The position numbers were made by a program, and so were the translations under genes. Below, in pieces: positions 1-10,134 of a stretch of DNA of 64,000 bases. How positions within the stretch are numbered: the stretch's first letter is position 1; each line of letters starts with the position of its first letter. A model generated the notes under the pieces. It saw only the letters and a list, made by a program, of their open reading frames with translations, was not told where the DNA came from and made no database searches. The DNA comes from Siderastrea radians. Taxonomy: Eukaryota; Cnidaria; Anthozoa; Scleractinia; Rhizangiidae. The stretch lies in assembly GCA_964017195.1 (NCBI GenBank), contig OZ024897.1, forward strand, positions 4,837,969 to 4,901,968. The letters run 5' to 3'.

Positions 1-258
1 TCTCCTTCACGTCAGGAAATGACAGTTCCATTTCAAATCACGGTATGGCAGTATGGCGGTATGGCAGAAATAACTGAGTTATCGTGATAGTTTTAGCTGC
101 CTATTTAAATGTCAATACTGCCAAGCCAGACTCAAGAACAGAGGGCTGGAAGTTGAGGGAAAATGTATGTATTCTTCTTGCCCCTTCATGGAAAGGCTTC
201 ATTATCACGTGGTCTCTCTCCCGTGGGGGGTACTCCCTGTAATGAACTATACGGGGAG

Positions 259-572
259 CAAAAAAGCAGAAGCCAATACAACGTGGAATGATTTTAAATT
301 GGTGTACTATATCTCGGCTGAACAGCCTTCTTCAGGAACAATGAGAATTTACATTGGAATGGGTGTGTATGTAATTACGCAATACCGGAAATACGTAAAA
401 CTAACTTGATTGGCACATTAATTTACGTATGTCCGGTGTTACGTAATTACCATGAACTACGTATATACCCCTTCCGATGTAAATTCTCATTGTGCCTGAA
501 GAAGGCTGTTCAGCCGAAATATAGTACATCAATTTAAAATCATTCTTCGTTGTATTGATCTCTGCTTTTTTA
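259..572. mobile_element. Foldback MITE in last intron of RAD51C gene 0
   Basis: Two inverted arms of about 130 bp face each other around a short centre near 390-430. Both start with AAAAAAGCAGA and share the stretch around TCGGCTGAACAGCCTTCTTCAGG. The short open frames on either strand are the same arm read twice, so they are not genes. The matching place in unit 3 (about 51,890-51,930) lacks the arms. Confidence 0.7.
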
Positions 573-1187
573 TTCCTCATTTTGTATGGCAGGCCGATCA
601 CTATTGATCCAACGTATACCAGCAGGATTATCGTCCACGGTTACTTGTTAAGATATTTAATAATCATACGGGAGATTCCGCCCGAAAGGGGAACACTTTT
701 TGCGCTGGGAGTACACAAAGGAGTAGCGAATTTGCCGTTTTGGTATGTTAAAAGATCACCAAAATGCACCTTCAACTGAAAGAGGTTGCAGATAAGTCTA
801 AGTACGAAATTTGTTCCTGTAATTTTGGCAAAAATCAGGACTCGAAAATATAAGCTTGGAGCATTCAAGCGACTAAAACCCCGCGATGATCTACTGCTTT
901 AGCTTTATTTTTGTAAGGCAAGGGTGTGAACATCGGGGCGGAGCCTCCCTGTAGCGGTACGAGACTTCATTGAGCGGGGGCCTCTCTGCAAGTGGGGAAT
1001 AATGGGTACGAGAGATTGTTGCATGTAAAGAATAATAAATTAACATCCCATCTAGGAGTTGACGCGGATGCTCTAGTCATATATGCTACGGTGCTACGGT
1101 TGACCGGGGATCGCTAGCTGGGGAAATATTTAACATTTTAATGTGGTAAGTACACTGTATGTTTTGTTCTCTTTTTATGGTTTTTAG

Positions 1188-1361
1188 GAAGGCGGAGTTC
1201 GTGACTACTTTACAGGCCACAAGGAACGCGACCGCTGTGGAAACAGAGACAGTGCACGGGCTCAAGAAAACCATCAAACTGCAGCTCATGATATTCCAGT
1301 GACAGGCAAGGAGTCTACCACCTCCTTAGCGAGAAAAAGACGGTTTGAAGAAATTACTTAG
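1188..1361 (+). CDS. RAD51C: RAD51C gene 0, terminal exon
   Basis: Last coding exon of a RAD51C-like gene whose other exons lie left of the window. A polypyrimidine tract and TTTTTAG acceptor precede it, and it reads 57 codons to TAG. It opens with EGGVRD, matching the QGFRD segment of vertebrate RAD51C, and ends with a basic RKRR cluster close to the stop, like the C-terminal nuclear localisation signal of the human protein. RAD51C is a nuclear RAD51 paralogue of the BCDX2 and CX3 homologous-recombination complexes (known family role). The same exon recurs at 36,899 and 52,747. This copy has no frameshift. Whether the rest of gene 0 is intact cannot be seen. Confidence 0.8.
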   Translation, partial: EGGVRDYFTGHKERDRCGNRDSARAQENHQTAAHDIPVTGKESTTSLARKRRFEEIT

Positions 1362-1670
1362 AAGAAGAGAAAAATTGCATTGTAGCAAGGATTCTATTGA
1401 CGACTGATAAAAACTCTGAATTTACAGCTGTCCGATTTTTGCCAAAAGCGCATGTTTTATATAGTTGGTTCGCTTCCCCTGTACATTTAGTCTTTACGAA
1501 GCACGAATCAACATCAAAACCGAAAGATAGCCGTCATAAATCCGGGGAGAGTTTTCATTTGACGAGAAACTCTCTAGCTTCCTGCTGCTTGCTGTCGTCA
1601 GAGTGCAAGTGTGCTTCAATTTTCATTAGAGTCGTCAAAAACTATATAGCTACTTTGTGTATTTGTTCAT

Positions 1671-1676
1671 AATAAA
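1671..1676 (+). terminator. Polyadenylation signal of RAD51C gene 0
   Basis: AATAAA about 310 bp after the stop codon of the terminal exon. It is the first canonical signal on that strand, so it is the likely 3' end of gene 0. Confidence 0.5.
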
Positions 1677-1699
1677 ACTTTGTTCAACAAGTGATGATT

Positions 1700-3178
1700 G
1701 TGCAGTCGCCTATGCCTTGTTAGCCTACCCTCTCCTCCCTCAAGAGCGACGGCTGGTGACGAGGCAACTACTCTCTCCACCATCCCGTGACTTGAAAGTT
1801 GGAGCGTTACTCCAATCACGCAAATACCTCCGTTCTAATTGCTGAAACTAGGTCTTATTTCCTTCCCAGATCAAAGACATTCCATGCATAACCCTGCCCT
1901 CCCCCTGAGCTACAGAGGAGTGGCTTAGACCAAATTTTGAATACTTTACTCGCGGGCCTTTTTCTGAGTGTTTTCAGCTGTCCCTGCCTTCTCCTCAGTG
2001 TCTGTTAATCTCGTGGTTGCGATGGCAACTGCGAGATATGGTAGTGCAGTTAAGCACATTACTGAGCACATTCCTGTGGTTATTTTCGTGAACTCTCGTT
2101 TAGTTTCGGTGATGTTCGCGAGATCTTCGGTATTCCCAAGAGAGGATTTTCGCTATATCATTGGGTCATGTCGGACACACATTCGTTATTTTGAGGTCCT
2201 GATGTAACAGATAACTAGAGTGTCTGAGTGTCTGGACACGCAAGGCCTTTTGGGTGAAGGTGGGCCTTTAAGACAGGCCTGTAGGGCGCCGTCTTGCAGT
2301 TCTGCAAGCGTTTGGTCGTAGCAGGTCGTTCAAGGTCAATGATTGATTCATTGCTTAATGATATTGTATGGGAGTGGGGACGGAAGAGGGCTTATGTTTT
2401 GACGCTGGTTTTCTTGTGGAAATGGCTAGGGTATTGCAATGCCTCCAGCAAGCTTATATTTGGAGGTTTTAGGGGACCTCCTGAAAAGTGGTGGCTTGAC
2501 CGATTGTTGTAGGCAACAGTTTTAAAGAGGGTTTTGGACATACGGACCAAAATACGCCATTTAAATCTGGAAGGTGAAAACAAATGGATAAACCGTAGAA
2601 GATTATGTTCAAATGGACTTGACAGTGGAAGCTATTTGGAGGGCTCAAAGCAACGAATTTATTGTTCCAGGACGGAATATAGCATTTTCCTTTAAGATCA
2701 GAGAAGGCTTATCCGACTGTCCACAGCTGAAAATGAGGCATACATTTCGGACCTTGGACTTTCTGAGGCTTTTTACAGCCTTTCCTGGACAAAACATGAG
2801 ACTTTATTCTCGGGGTAAATTACACGCATGATAATGAATTTATTTGGTCATGAAAAGTCTGTTATTACGTCAGACAGATTATTCCAATTCAAGCATTTGA
2901 AATTTAGCTCAAATAAAGAGGGAACAAAAATGCTAGAATCTACACTGGGTTAATTTTGTCGAATCAAAACATTTAGTGGTGAAACAAGCTTAGCCAAGTT
3001 CAGCAAAATGCAATTGTATGAAAGATTTGTCTAAGCGAATCCTTTAACCCAGGGCATTTAGTTGGAGATCACCTTTCGACAAGTAGTGACGTAAAGAAAT
3101 ACAGGCAACGCAATTTCATAAACGCATGGCATTCCTTACTGTATAGTAAAATTATGAAAATGGGGGGCTGTAGGAGAA
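1700..3178. other. Intergenic stretch between RAD51C genes 0 and 1
   Basis: After the gene 0 polyadenylation signal there is about 1.5 kb without a recognisable exon. Short open frames (for example 1,968-2,207 and 2,294-2,512) show no domain or splice pattern I can support. Any promoter and 5' UTR of RAD51C gene 1 should lie here or just downstream. Units 2 and 3 have no counterpart for most of this stretch. Confidence 0.4.
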
Positions 3179-3360
3179 TAGACCTTTTTACCGTTACAGC
3201 AGCCATATTGATTTTGCCCCCTGGGCATTCCATAATACTGAATTGATTCTATTGTATTGTGATAATGCTGCACTACAAAAGAATAAATAAATTTCAGAGA
3301 GTACTATGGGATGCCCAGGGGGCAAAATCAATATGGCTGCTGTATTGGTAAAAAGGTCTA
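3179..3360. mobile_element. Mariner-type MITE with TA target duplication
   Basis: About 180 bp bounded by TA on both sides. Inverted termini begin GACCTTTTTACC and extend about 60 bp per arm, including the shared segment around ATTTTGCCCCCTGGGCAT. The TA duplication and small palindromic layout fit a non-autonomous Tc1/mariner element. No coding capacity. Confidence 0.75.
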
Positions 3361-3745
3361 TTACAGGTTTGGTTTGAAGTTCTTGGCGGGTTTTCATTTT
3401 TGCTATATGTATTTTTTGCAATCCAAAAATGTTAAGAACTCCTTTAGCTCATGAACCTAATGAGTCACAAATTAACTCCAGCTTGTAAGTCCCCGTCTTT
3501 GATAAACCATAGATTTTCTTGTTTTTTTTCCTTGACCCTGCGCCCTGTCACAAAAGGTTACTAGCGAGTGCCTCTCTGGTCAGTGGTATACCAACTCAAC
3601 CTAGTCTTCTCGCGCCAACTTTTGACAAATTTGCAGTCAAATTCCGATACTGTGGGTGAAAATTGCAGAATTAAATGAAGAAAGGACATTCTTCCTTTCA
3701 TATTAACTGCCCATTAACTGAAAGGAATTGGATAGTGCCGTTTAA

Positions 3746-5565
3746 ATGCAGCAAGAGCTATCCACTTTTCCTCTTACTCGATACAAATTACCTGCATAAG
3801 TTGTCCAGTGCGAAGTATGTAACCGGTGATGACTTAAAAGATGTCAGTCCTACAGAGCTAAGTGAAGGCAAGTTGATTTCAGATGTTCTGACCTTTGTAA
3901 TTTAATAACCTAACCATAATTGTATGAAATGAATGTTTACAAGGTTTTCAGATTAAAATGAATAAAAGCATTTAAAAATGAAATCGGACAGGTCTGTGGT
4001 CTGGTAGTGCCCGGGGGCCCCAGTCTACCATTTTTTGTCTTCAGACGACTGGGAAAACCAGATTTCATGGTTGGGGGGTCGGTTGGCGGCCTTTGGGTTC
4101 CCTTTCATTCCTCTAAGACCACAGCCGTGGAGATAGTGTCTCTATTAAAATTAAAAACTATAGAAGTTTTTGTCTTGTCTTAAGTGATTCAATCTTGTAA
4201 CATCTGTATTTCACAGATAAGGGTGGTCTGAGAGAGAGGGGAGGGGTGGGGAATTTTTCCGTTGCCCCATATTTTACAGTTATATATGTGTTCACGGAAA
4301 CATCACGCGGTCACAGAGTGAAACAGACAAATTGATAGGATGAAACATTGGTACCTGTACATTTTGATCTGTTAAGTAAGGCATGTTTGTAAAAAAGGAC
4401 TTGTTTTTTTCAGTTATTATAGAGGAGTCATGGAGGGTAGGGAAAACAGTTTTTAAGGGAATGAGTTCATTGGAGAAAATGCTTGCTACAGTTAAATATT
4501 TAAGGCCAAAGGGTCAGTAAAAAGATTATGGTGTCTTCTACCATTAAATTTGTTGGGTTAGGTGGCCAGCCAATGTACAGCTGCATAGTGAGTTATTTAT
4601 GTTACTCACCTCTCTTATCTGTGGGGGTGCAGTGGTGTACTGTAGTGGTTAGTGCATTAGTCTTCAGTTCTGATGGTCAGCAGTTTGAGGCCTGGTCCCT
4701 GCCATTGTGTTGTTTCCTTAGACAAGAAACTTTACTTCACGTTGTCTCTCTCCACCCAGGTGTATAAAATGGGTACATACATACTACTGTACATACTGTA
4801 CAAACACAATGTGGTGACATAGTGTGGGGGGTAACCCTGCGATAGACTAGCATCCCCTTCAGGGGGAGTAGCAATACTCTCAGTCGCTTCATGCTACAGA
4901 AACCGGGATAAGCTCCCGCTGTGGGGTCCTCCTGTGGATTGTGTTTGATTTTACCTACCTGCCTACCTCAACCTTACCTCTCTTATCTGCAAAATGCCAG
5001 GAAATTCAGCATCTTTTGGAAAATGGCATCATTTTCCGCTCACTGTATATATCCTTGCAGTGACTATTTCTCAGCTTTGCTAGCTGTTCCAGGCTTCGTG
5101 ATAGTTGGGAAAGCATAAATTGAGAAAACAATGGTGAAAAATGGGTGGGCCTGATCCCATGCATCTTATTTCCATGTTCCCTTTCTAAATTTTGTGCCAT
5201 CCCTACTATCTGAAAGCCTGGAACAAGCTTCTGCTGTGGCACCATTCATTTGCATTTTCATTTAAAAAACAAATCTTTTGTCTTTAATTTGCAATCAGAC
5301 CTTAGAGTGGACGGAGAAGAAGCCCTGACGATCATTCAAACGGTGCGAAGCTCAATGAGCCACCAAAGTCAAATGGAGAAACTGCAGCAAATTACTTTCC
5401 AGGGAGTAAAAAAACGAATGCCTTTGACCTTCTACAACAAGAATAATCTTCTGGGAGTATTGTCACTTTCTGTGAACAGTTTGATGACATGTTAGGTGGA
5501 GGGGTACCTGTGGGAAAAATCACTGAGTTCTGTGGAGCACCAGGAATTGGAAAAACCCAGATAGG
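3746..5565 (+). pseudogene. RAD51C: RAD51C gene 1, exons 1-2 (disrupted)
   Basis: Two exons match the N-terminal part of RAD51C. Exon 1 (3,746-3,867) starts MQQEL..FPL, like the vertebrate MQRDLVSFPL, then continues as KLSSAKYVTGDD and DVSPTELSE in another frame, implying a one-base shift near 3,776-3,800. Exon 1 ends at a GC donor (AAG/GCAAGT), and exon 2 (5,299-5,565) begins after GCAATCAG. Joined, they restore an Asp codon in the expected place. Exon 2 encodes EEALTIIQTVR, then in a shifted frame [15 protein letters not shown] and the Walker A loop GAPGIGKT (5,534-5,557), which binds ATP in RAD51 paralogues. One A appears to be missing from the run of seven at 5,408-5,414, and an in-frame TAA lies at 5,444-5,446. 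The exon is 267 bp where 268 would keep phase. I read this copy as broken at its 5' end. The exon 1 shift depends on my choice of start. Confidence 0.85.
3868..5298 (+). other. RAD51C gene 1 intron 1, GC-AG type
   Basis: Donor AAG/GCAAGT with acceptor GCAATCAG. The strong match around a GC donor is typical of the minor GC-AG class. The interior holds no recognisable gene. Short open frames at 4,528-4,767 and 4,921-5,118 have no support. Confidence 0.65.
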
Positions 5566-5624
5566 GTATGTGTTAACATTAGGATTTAGTAGTGCCAAGG
5601 GAAATGCATTGCATTGTTGGCAGT

Positions 5625-6475
5625 CTTTTGCCAGGGGAGGGGGGGTTGCTCATTAAAGTTTCCTACAGGGTGGGAATTCACCCTAGGGTTTAAATCCTTA
5701 CCCTTTAATATCCTAATCTTTATCGAAATGTTAACGCCTTTAATATAGTCACCTAGAACAAAAATTTGCACCTCTGTAGCACCTCGCAAATAAGCCAAAA
5801 ACAGTAGATCATCGTGGGATCTTAGTCACTCAAAGGCTTCAAGCTTTTGCATATTTGCATTGTGATTTCCCTAGTAGAAATTCTGCCCAGGATCTTAAAA
5901 GGATCCTACTAGGATCCTAACCCAGGATCCTGATAAGATCCTACACAAGATCCTGTAGGATCCTATAGGATCTTATTTAGGATCCTATAGGATCCTGTTT
6001 AAGGTCCTATAGGATCTTACAGGATCCTACACAAGATTCTGTAGGATCCTAAACAGGATCCTTAAGTAGACTTTACAGTGTCCTGAGTAGGATCCTATAA
6101 AATGGTTAGGATTATTGCCATTTAGGATCCTGGGTAGGATTCTGTGTGAACTTACAGGATCGGATCCTGCTAACATTTTTGGTTCTTTGACTTAGCTCCT
6201 ATCTTTGGCAACCCTTTAACATACCAAAACAGTTAGTTTCCCCGCCCTTTAATAGTGTACTACAATGCATGGAAAAGGCACCCCTTTTGCGTGGAACCTC
6301 CCCATATAGCCCACTGTAGAGCATACCCCCAGGGTTCTATTGCTCTGGCCATACATGAAAACTTATCCATCATTGTTTCTTTGACACTATACTGGCCCAG
6401 AGTGAGGTCCCACATTCCTAAGGGTGCAGGCAATAAAAACTTGCAATACAACAAGTGAAATCTGGTAGTAGTTTA
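5625..6475. repeat. Interspersed repeat split by an AGGATCCT block
   Basis: The left part (from about 5,630, GGGGGGGTTGCTCATTAAAG) resembles the left end of the element at 19,020. Low-copy sequence near 6,185-6,330 (accepts ACCCTTTAAC... and ...ATACCCCCAGG) looks like the other flank of the same kind of element. Between them, 5,889-6,170 is a degenerate run of the palindrome AGGATCCT, with about a dozen GGATCC sites spaced 9-35 bp apart. No coding potential. It lies in RAD51C gene 1 intron 2. Confidence 0.5.
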
Positions 6476-7031
6476 GGGATAAAGTGCAGGATTGCAAATA
6501 CATGATGGAAGTGGATTGCAGTTTGCTAGACTTGATTTTGTGACTGGATGTCCAGAATAACTAATTTGTGATTCTGATGGAACTTTGAGTTTTAAAGCCT
6601 TTATTTTGTCTCTCAAATTGTTATTTCCTTACTTTCATCACATCTGGCATTTCTTTTCTTTCTATTTAAAGTTCCTGATGGTGTGTAAGAAAACACAATA
6701 TATCATGAAGAATACTGTCCATTCAAAATGATCCCCCTTAAAAAAGTGGTTAAAAAGTGGTTTTTGTACTCTTAATGGTAGAGAATGTGTAAAAAAAGTG
6801 AAAAAATTGTGTCAAATGGATACAGTAGTTTAACTTGGGAACTCTAATCAACTCAGCAGAGATCAAACTTGACCCTCCTAAATTGACACACAAATTAAGT
6901 ACACTGTTTTATTTTCCCATTTTCCTTGATTTTATTTTGCTTTTCCTTGTCTAACATTGCTTTCAGATAAAAAAGCTTTGCACCCTGCACCATTCAAGCA
7001 CAAGATTAGTGATGTCTTCAAATTCCTGGTT

Positions 7032-7037
7032 TTTATT
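7032..7037 (-). terminator. Polyadenylation signal of CTHRC1-like copy 1
   Basis: AATAAA on the minus strand about 160 bp after the copy 1 stop codon, correctly placed to end this transcript. Confidence 0.5.
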
Positions 7038-7193
7038 CATTTACTAGCTAGCAGTATGCAGCTTGCAAATCTCCCCAAAATTATACTGATGTCCATTCTA
7101 TGGACCTAATGATTATTACATTCAGTCAGCAGTTAGCCTTTAAAGCACCTTAAACTTTGATAAAGAACAAAAAAAAAATCACAATCTGCTCTT

Positions 7194-10129
7194 TTAAGCC
7201 TGTGGAGGAGGTATTTCTTCCACGTAGATCCGGGACACTGAGTTCCAGCCAGTGTAAGCATCAGCAGATCCATAACCAGCACAATTGCCAACCCCGAACC
7301 CCACACGCACAGTGCCCTTTTTGACTTTTTCACAGACTCCTTCAATTTGTCGCACACGGTGTAAATCTTTTCTGTGACTACTTCCCTGTACCATGTAGAC
7401 CACACCATCAATGGCTGCCGGAGCTGAGCACTCTGCACCATTGAAGGTGAAGTACCATCGCCTGCAGCACCCGTGGCAATTGGCAATACGAAGAGGTCCA
7501 TTCCAGAAGACACGCAGCCCTGTGTTGTCTGATGTCTTCTTGAATATGCATTCCTGGGAAAAAATTCAAAAATAGAGTTATCAATGTGGAATATTTCACC
7601 AGACTTTGTGGGTTTAAATCCCACTGAGGGTAGAAGTTTCCTTTGTGCTACTAGTGGTCAAATTTTCTTTCTTGGTCTGTTAGTCCAGAGGGACTTCATT
7701 GGGCACATTTCAGTATCAGAGTTCAATTTCCAGTTCTCAACACTTATTTGCTTGCTTTCATAATAAACTATCCGCGAAATGTCTGTTGCTGACTGTGTAA
7801 AGAGTCAAGCACTGCACAGGGCTCGAGACTAACGGTAGCCAACTAGTCACAGACTAGTAAAAATACGTTTTGCACTTTCATTAGCCATTTTGGCTAGTGA
7901 AAATTTCAAAGTACTAAAGCACCGGATGGAAACCAAACTGACTGTACTTCTGATGATATTTTAATGAATCCCAAAAGCAAAAAGAGTGAACAGAAACTAA
8001 AACTTATTCCGTAAAAGGATATCATAAGTAAAGTTCGTATGATACTTGTTTGTCCTCTCAACGTTTCTCCCTACTAATTCTTGTCTCAGTTGGCAACGTT
8101 TCTCTGTCATTAGTGCGTTCCAATGAAATTAGCTATCTTCAGAACGTTTCACTATATGTTTCCTTGAAAGGTCCTTTAGTGCATTCATATGAAATTAGTC
8201 TAGTTTCGTACGTGAGTACGTTCTCACAATTCTTTAGTCTTCTCTTATCGACTTTTTCCCATTCATTACTGCGTTCGTACAATATTAGTTTCTCTCCCAT
8301 GCAGCGTTTCTCTCTACGTAACGTCGTTCGTATATTAGTCTTGTCTTCCCAACATTTCTCCGTACGATGATATGCTCATATAAGGTTTACTTTTCTAGTT
8401 ATTGGCCAAGATAACCGAAACTGAAAAGAGAGGCGTGAATAACACCGTGCCCGTGAACTTGCCCTGAACTCACGGATAATTTGTATTCATGTGGGGATCT
8501 TGAACCGCTGGAAAGAACGGTCATCATTCCAGTTCTTCACTCTTGAGTTTTCAGAGAGGCATGTTTACAGTACTTAACTCGGCTAAAAATTACACGTATT
8601 GAACACAGCACGAGATTATGTAAAAAAAGTCTGGCTAGTGAAAATTTATTTTGGCTAGTGAAATCAAACCTCTCACTAGCCACTAGGCTACTAGGCTGAA
8701 AAGTTAATCTCGAACCCTGACTGCAGATAAGAGATTACCATTTGAATAATTGTTAGTCTAAGTTTTGATTGATAAACTTTTTTACTGGCATTTGAACCTT
8801 ATTTATGGTATGTAGCTATGCCAGTTTTAGCATTCTTGTTTTTGATTTAATGAAGCTGTGAAGTCAACTCAGTAATTACCTTGACCAATCCACTGTCCCT
8901 GTCATCATTCAGGTTCTTAAAAACGCACTGTTTCCAGTTACGTCCCAAAGACCCAGGAGCTCCCTTGGTGCCTGGGGGACCTTGGCTTCCACGAGGACCT
9001 GCACCACCTTTGTTTCCTGGTGGACCCACTTTACCTGAGGGTCCTTGAGGTCCCTTGGGTCCTGGGGGACCTTGGCTTCCATGAGCCCCTGTGTCACCCT
9101 TGTTTCCAGGTGGACCGGCTGGTCCCGATAGTACTTGAGGTCCCTTGGGGCCTGTGGGACCTTGACTTCCTCGAGGGCCTTTATCTCCCCTGTTTCCTCT
9201 TGGGCCCATGGGTCCTTCAGGTCCATGATTGCCAGGTGATCCTGCTGGTCCAGCAGGTCCAGGACTTCCAGGGATGCCGGGAATTCCTGGTGCGCATAAA
9301 CAAGCACTGTGACCACAAGACCCATATGGTGATGTCTGTTGAGGAGTGCTCTAAGTAAAGAGAGTAAAAATGCAACATTTACTAGTGGGCCAATTTTTGA
9401 CACAAATATTCCCGTACACATAGATCTATGCTTTCTTAAACGTCTTTTTTAAACTGCCAAATTCCATTTGTATGACAGCATAACTTTTGTGGATTATTTC
9501 CCTGCTCCTACTTTATTTGTCTAGTTTATTGCTCTTTAGTGAGAAACAAAATCTAACTTTTGGTCCAAACTCTATTCTTAGGCTAAATCATCAAATTAGG
9601 CTTGCTCAATATCAATTGTTCTTTTGTAACAACTGTGGACAGCTTCTTTTCTCAATTAGAACCACAAAATTAGATCAACAAATTAAAGCTTCTGCCATAG
9701 TAGGTTTACAGGATTTTGAACTATTCTATTGAGGGAAAACAGCACCAAAAACTCTGATTCTGCTGTTCAGCCAGCAGATTAATAGGTTACTCCATTTTCC
9801 TTGGTCTTTAGACTGATAATGAAGGATGTGCTTAATAGTATACATGACTCCTGGAGGAGAGGGGGTAGTGCATTTTGTATGGGGCGAGGTAGGGAAAGAT
9901 TGGCCCCTCCCATCTCAACCTCCTAGACAAGACCCTGGTTAAGATAGGATTTGTTACATAGGTATTGAATCTTGTATCCAGAACCTGCAGGCTGTTTGAT
10001 CAGCAGATAGTTGCCAAAACGTACCTTGCTGCTGCTGTTGTCATTTGCAGAGCTCAGGGTGATAAGTAGTAACAGTATCAGACATAACATGGTAATCAGC
10101 GGTATTGTCAACCAAGATTTTGCCATCAT
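7194..10129 (-). CDS. CTHRC1: CTHRC1-like secreted collagen protein, copy 1
   Basis: A three-exon gene of 311 codons that stays in phase 0 across both introns. Exon 1 (10,025-10,129) encodes MMAKSW and a hydrophobic signal segment, ending at AAG/GTACGT. Exon 2 (8,880-9,350) encodes a short Cys-containing linker and 38 Gly-X-Y triplets. Exon 3 (7,194-7,553) encodes the Cys-rich C-terminal domain with [38 protein letters not shown] and a PPPQA end. That domain closely matches vertebrate CTHRC1 ([29 protein letters not shown]). CTHRC1 is an extracellular protein linked to Wnt/PCP signalling and matrix remodelling in vertebrates; the role here is inferred. Human CTHRC1 has about 12 triplets, so this collagen stalk is long. 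Triplet 18 reads Val-Leu-Ser instead of Gly-Pro-Ser (Val108), a break in the helix. The gene lies antisense within intron 2 of RAD51C gene 1. Confidence 0.92.
7817..8719. mobile_element. hAT-like MITE in CTHRC1-like copy 1 intron 2
   Basis: About 900 bp with inverted ends CAGGGCTCGAGACTAAC and CAGGGTTCGAGATTAAC. It is flanked by ACTGCA on both sides (7,811-7,816 and 8,720-8,725). Units 2 (about 39,295) and 3 have the intron without it, and unit 2 shows a single ACTGCA. CTAGTGAAAATTT motifs recur near both ends. The CAGGG termini resemble hAT elements, but hAT normally duplicates 8 bp and only 6 are evident, so the superfamily is uncertain. The interior open frame at 8,050-8,370 is low-complexity repeat. 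Confidence 0.75.
9351..10024 (-). other. Intron 1 of CTHRC1-like copy 1
   Basis: GT donor after AAG at 10,025 and acceptor TTTACTTAG before 9,350. The 81-codon open frame on the opposite strand has no recognisable domain. Nothing else seen. Confidence 0.7.
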
Positions 10130-10134
10130 TTCAC

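Noticed and set aside
8909..9421. 170-codon frame overlapping CTHRC1-like exon 2, and the 112-codon frame on the opposite strand
   Set aside because: Shadows of the Gly-X-Y exon; similar shadows occur over copies 2 and 3.
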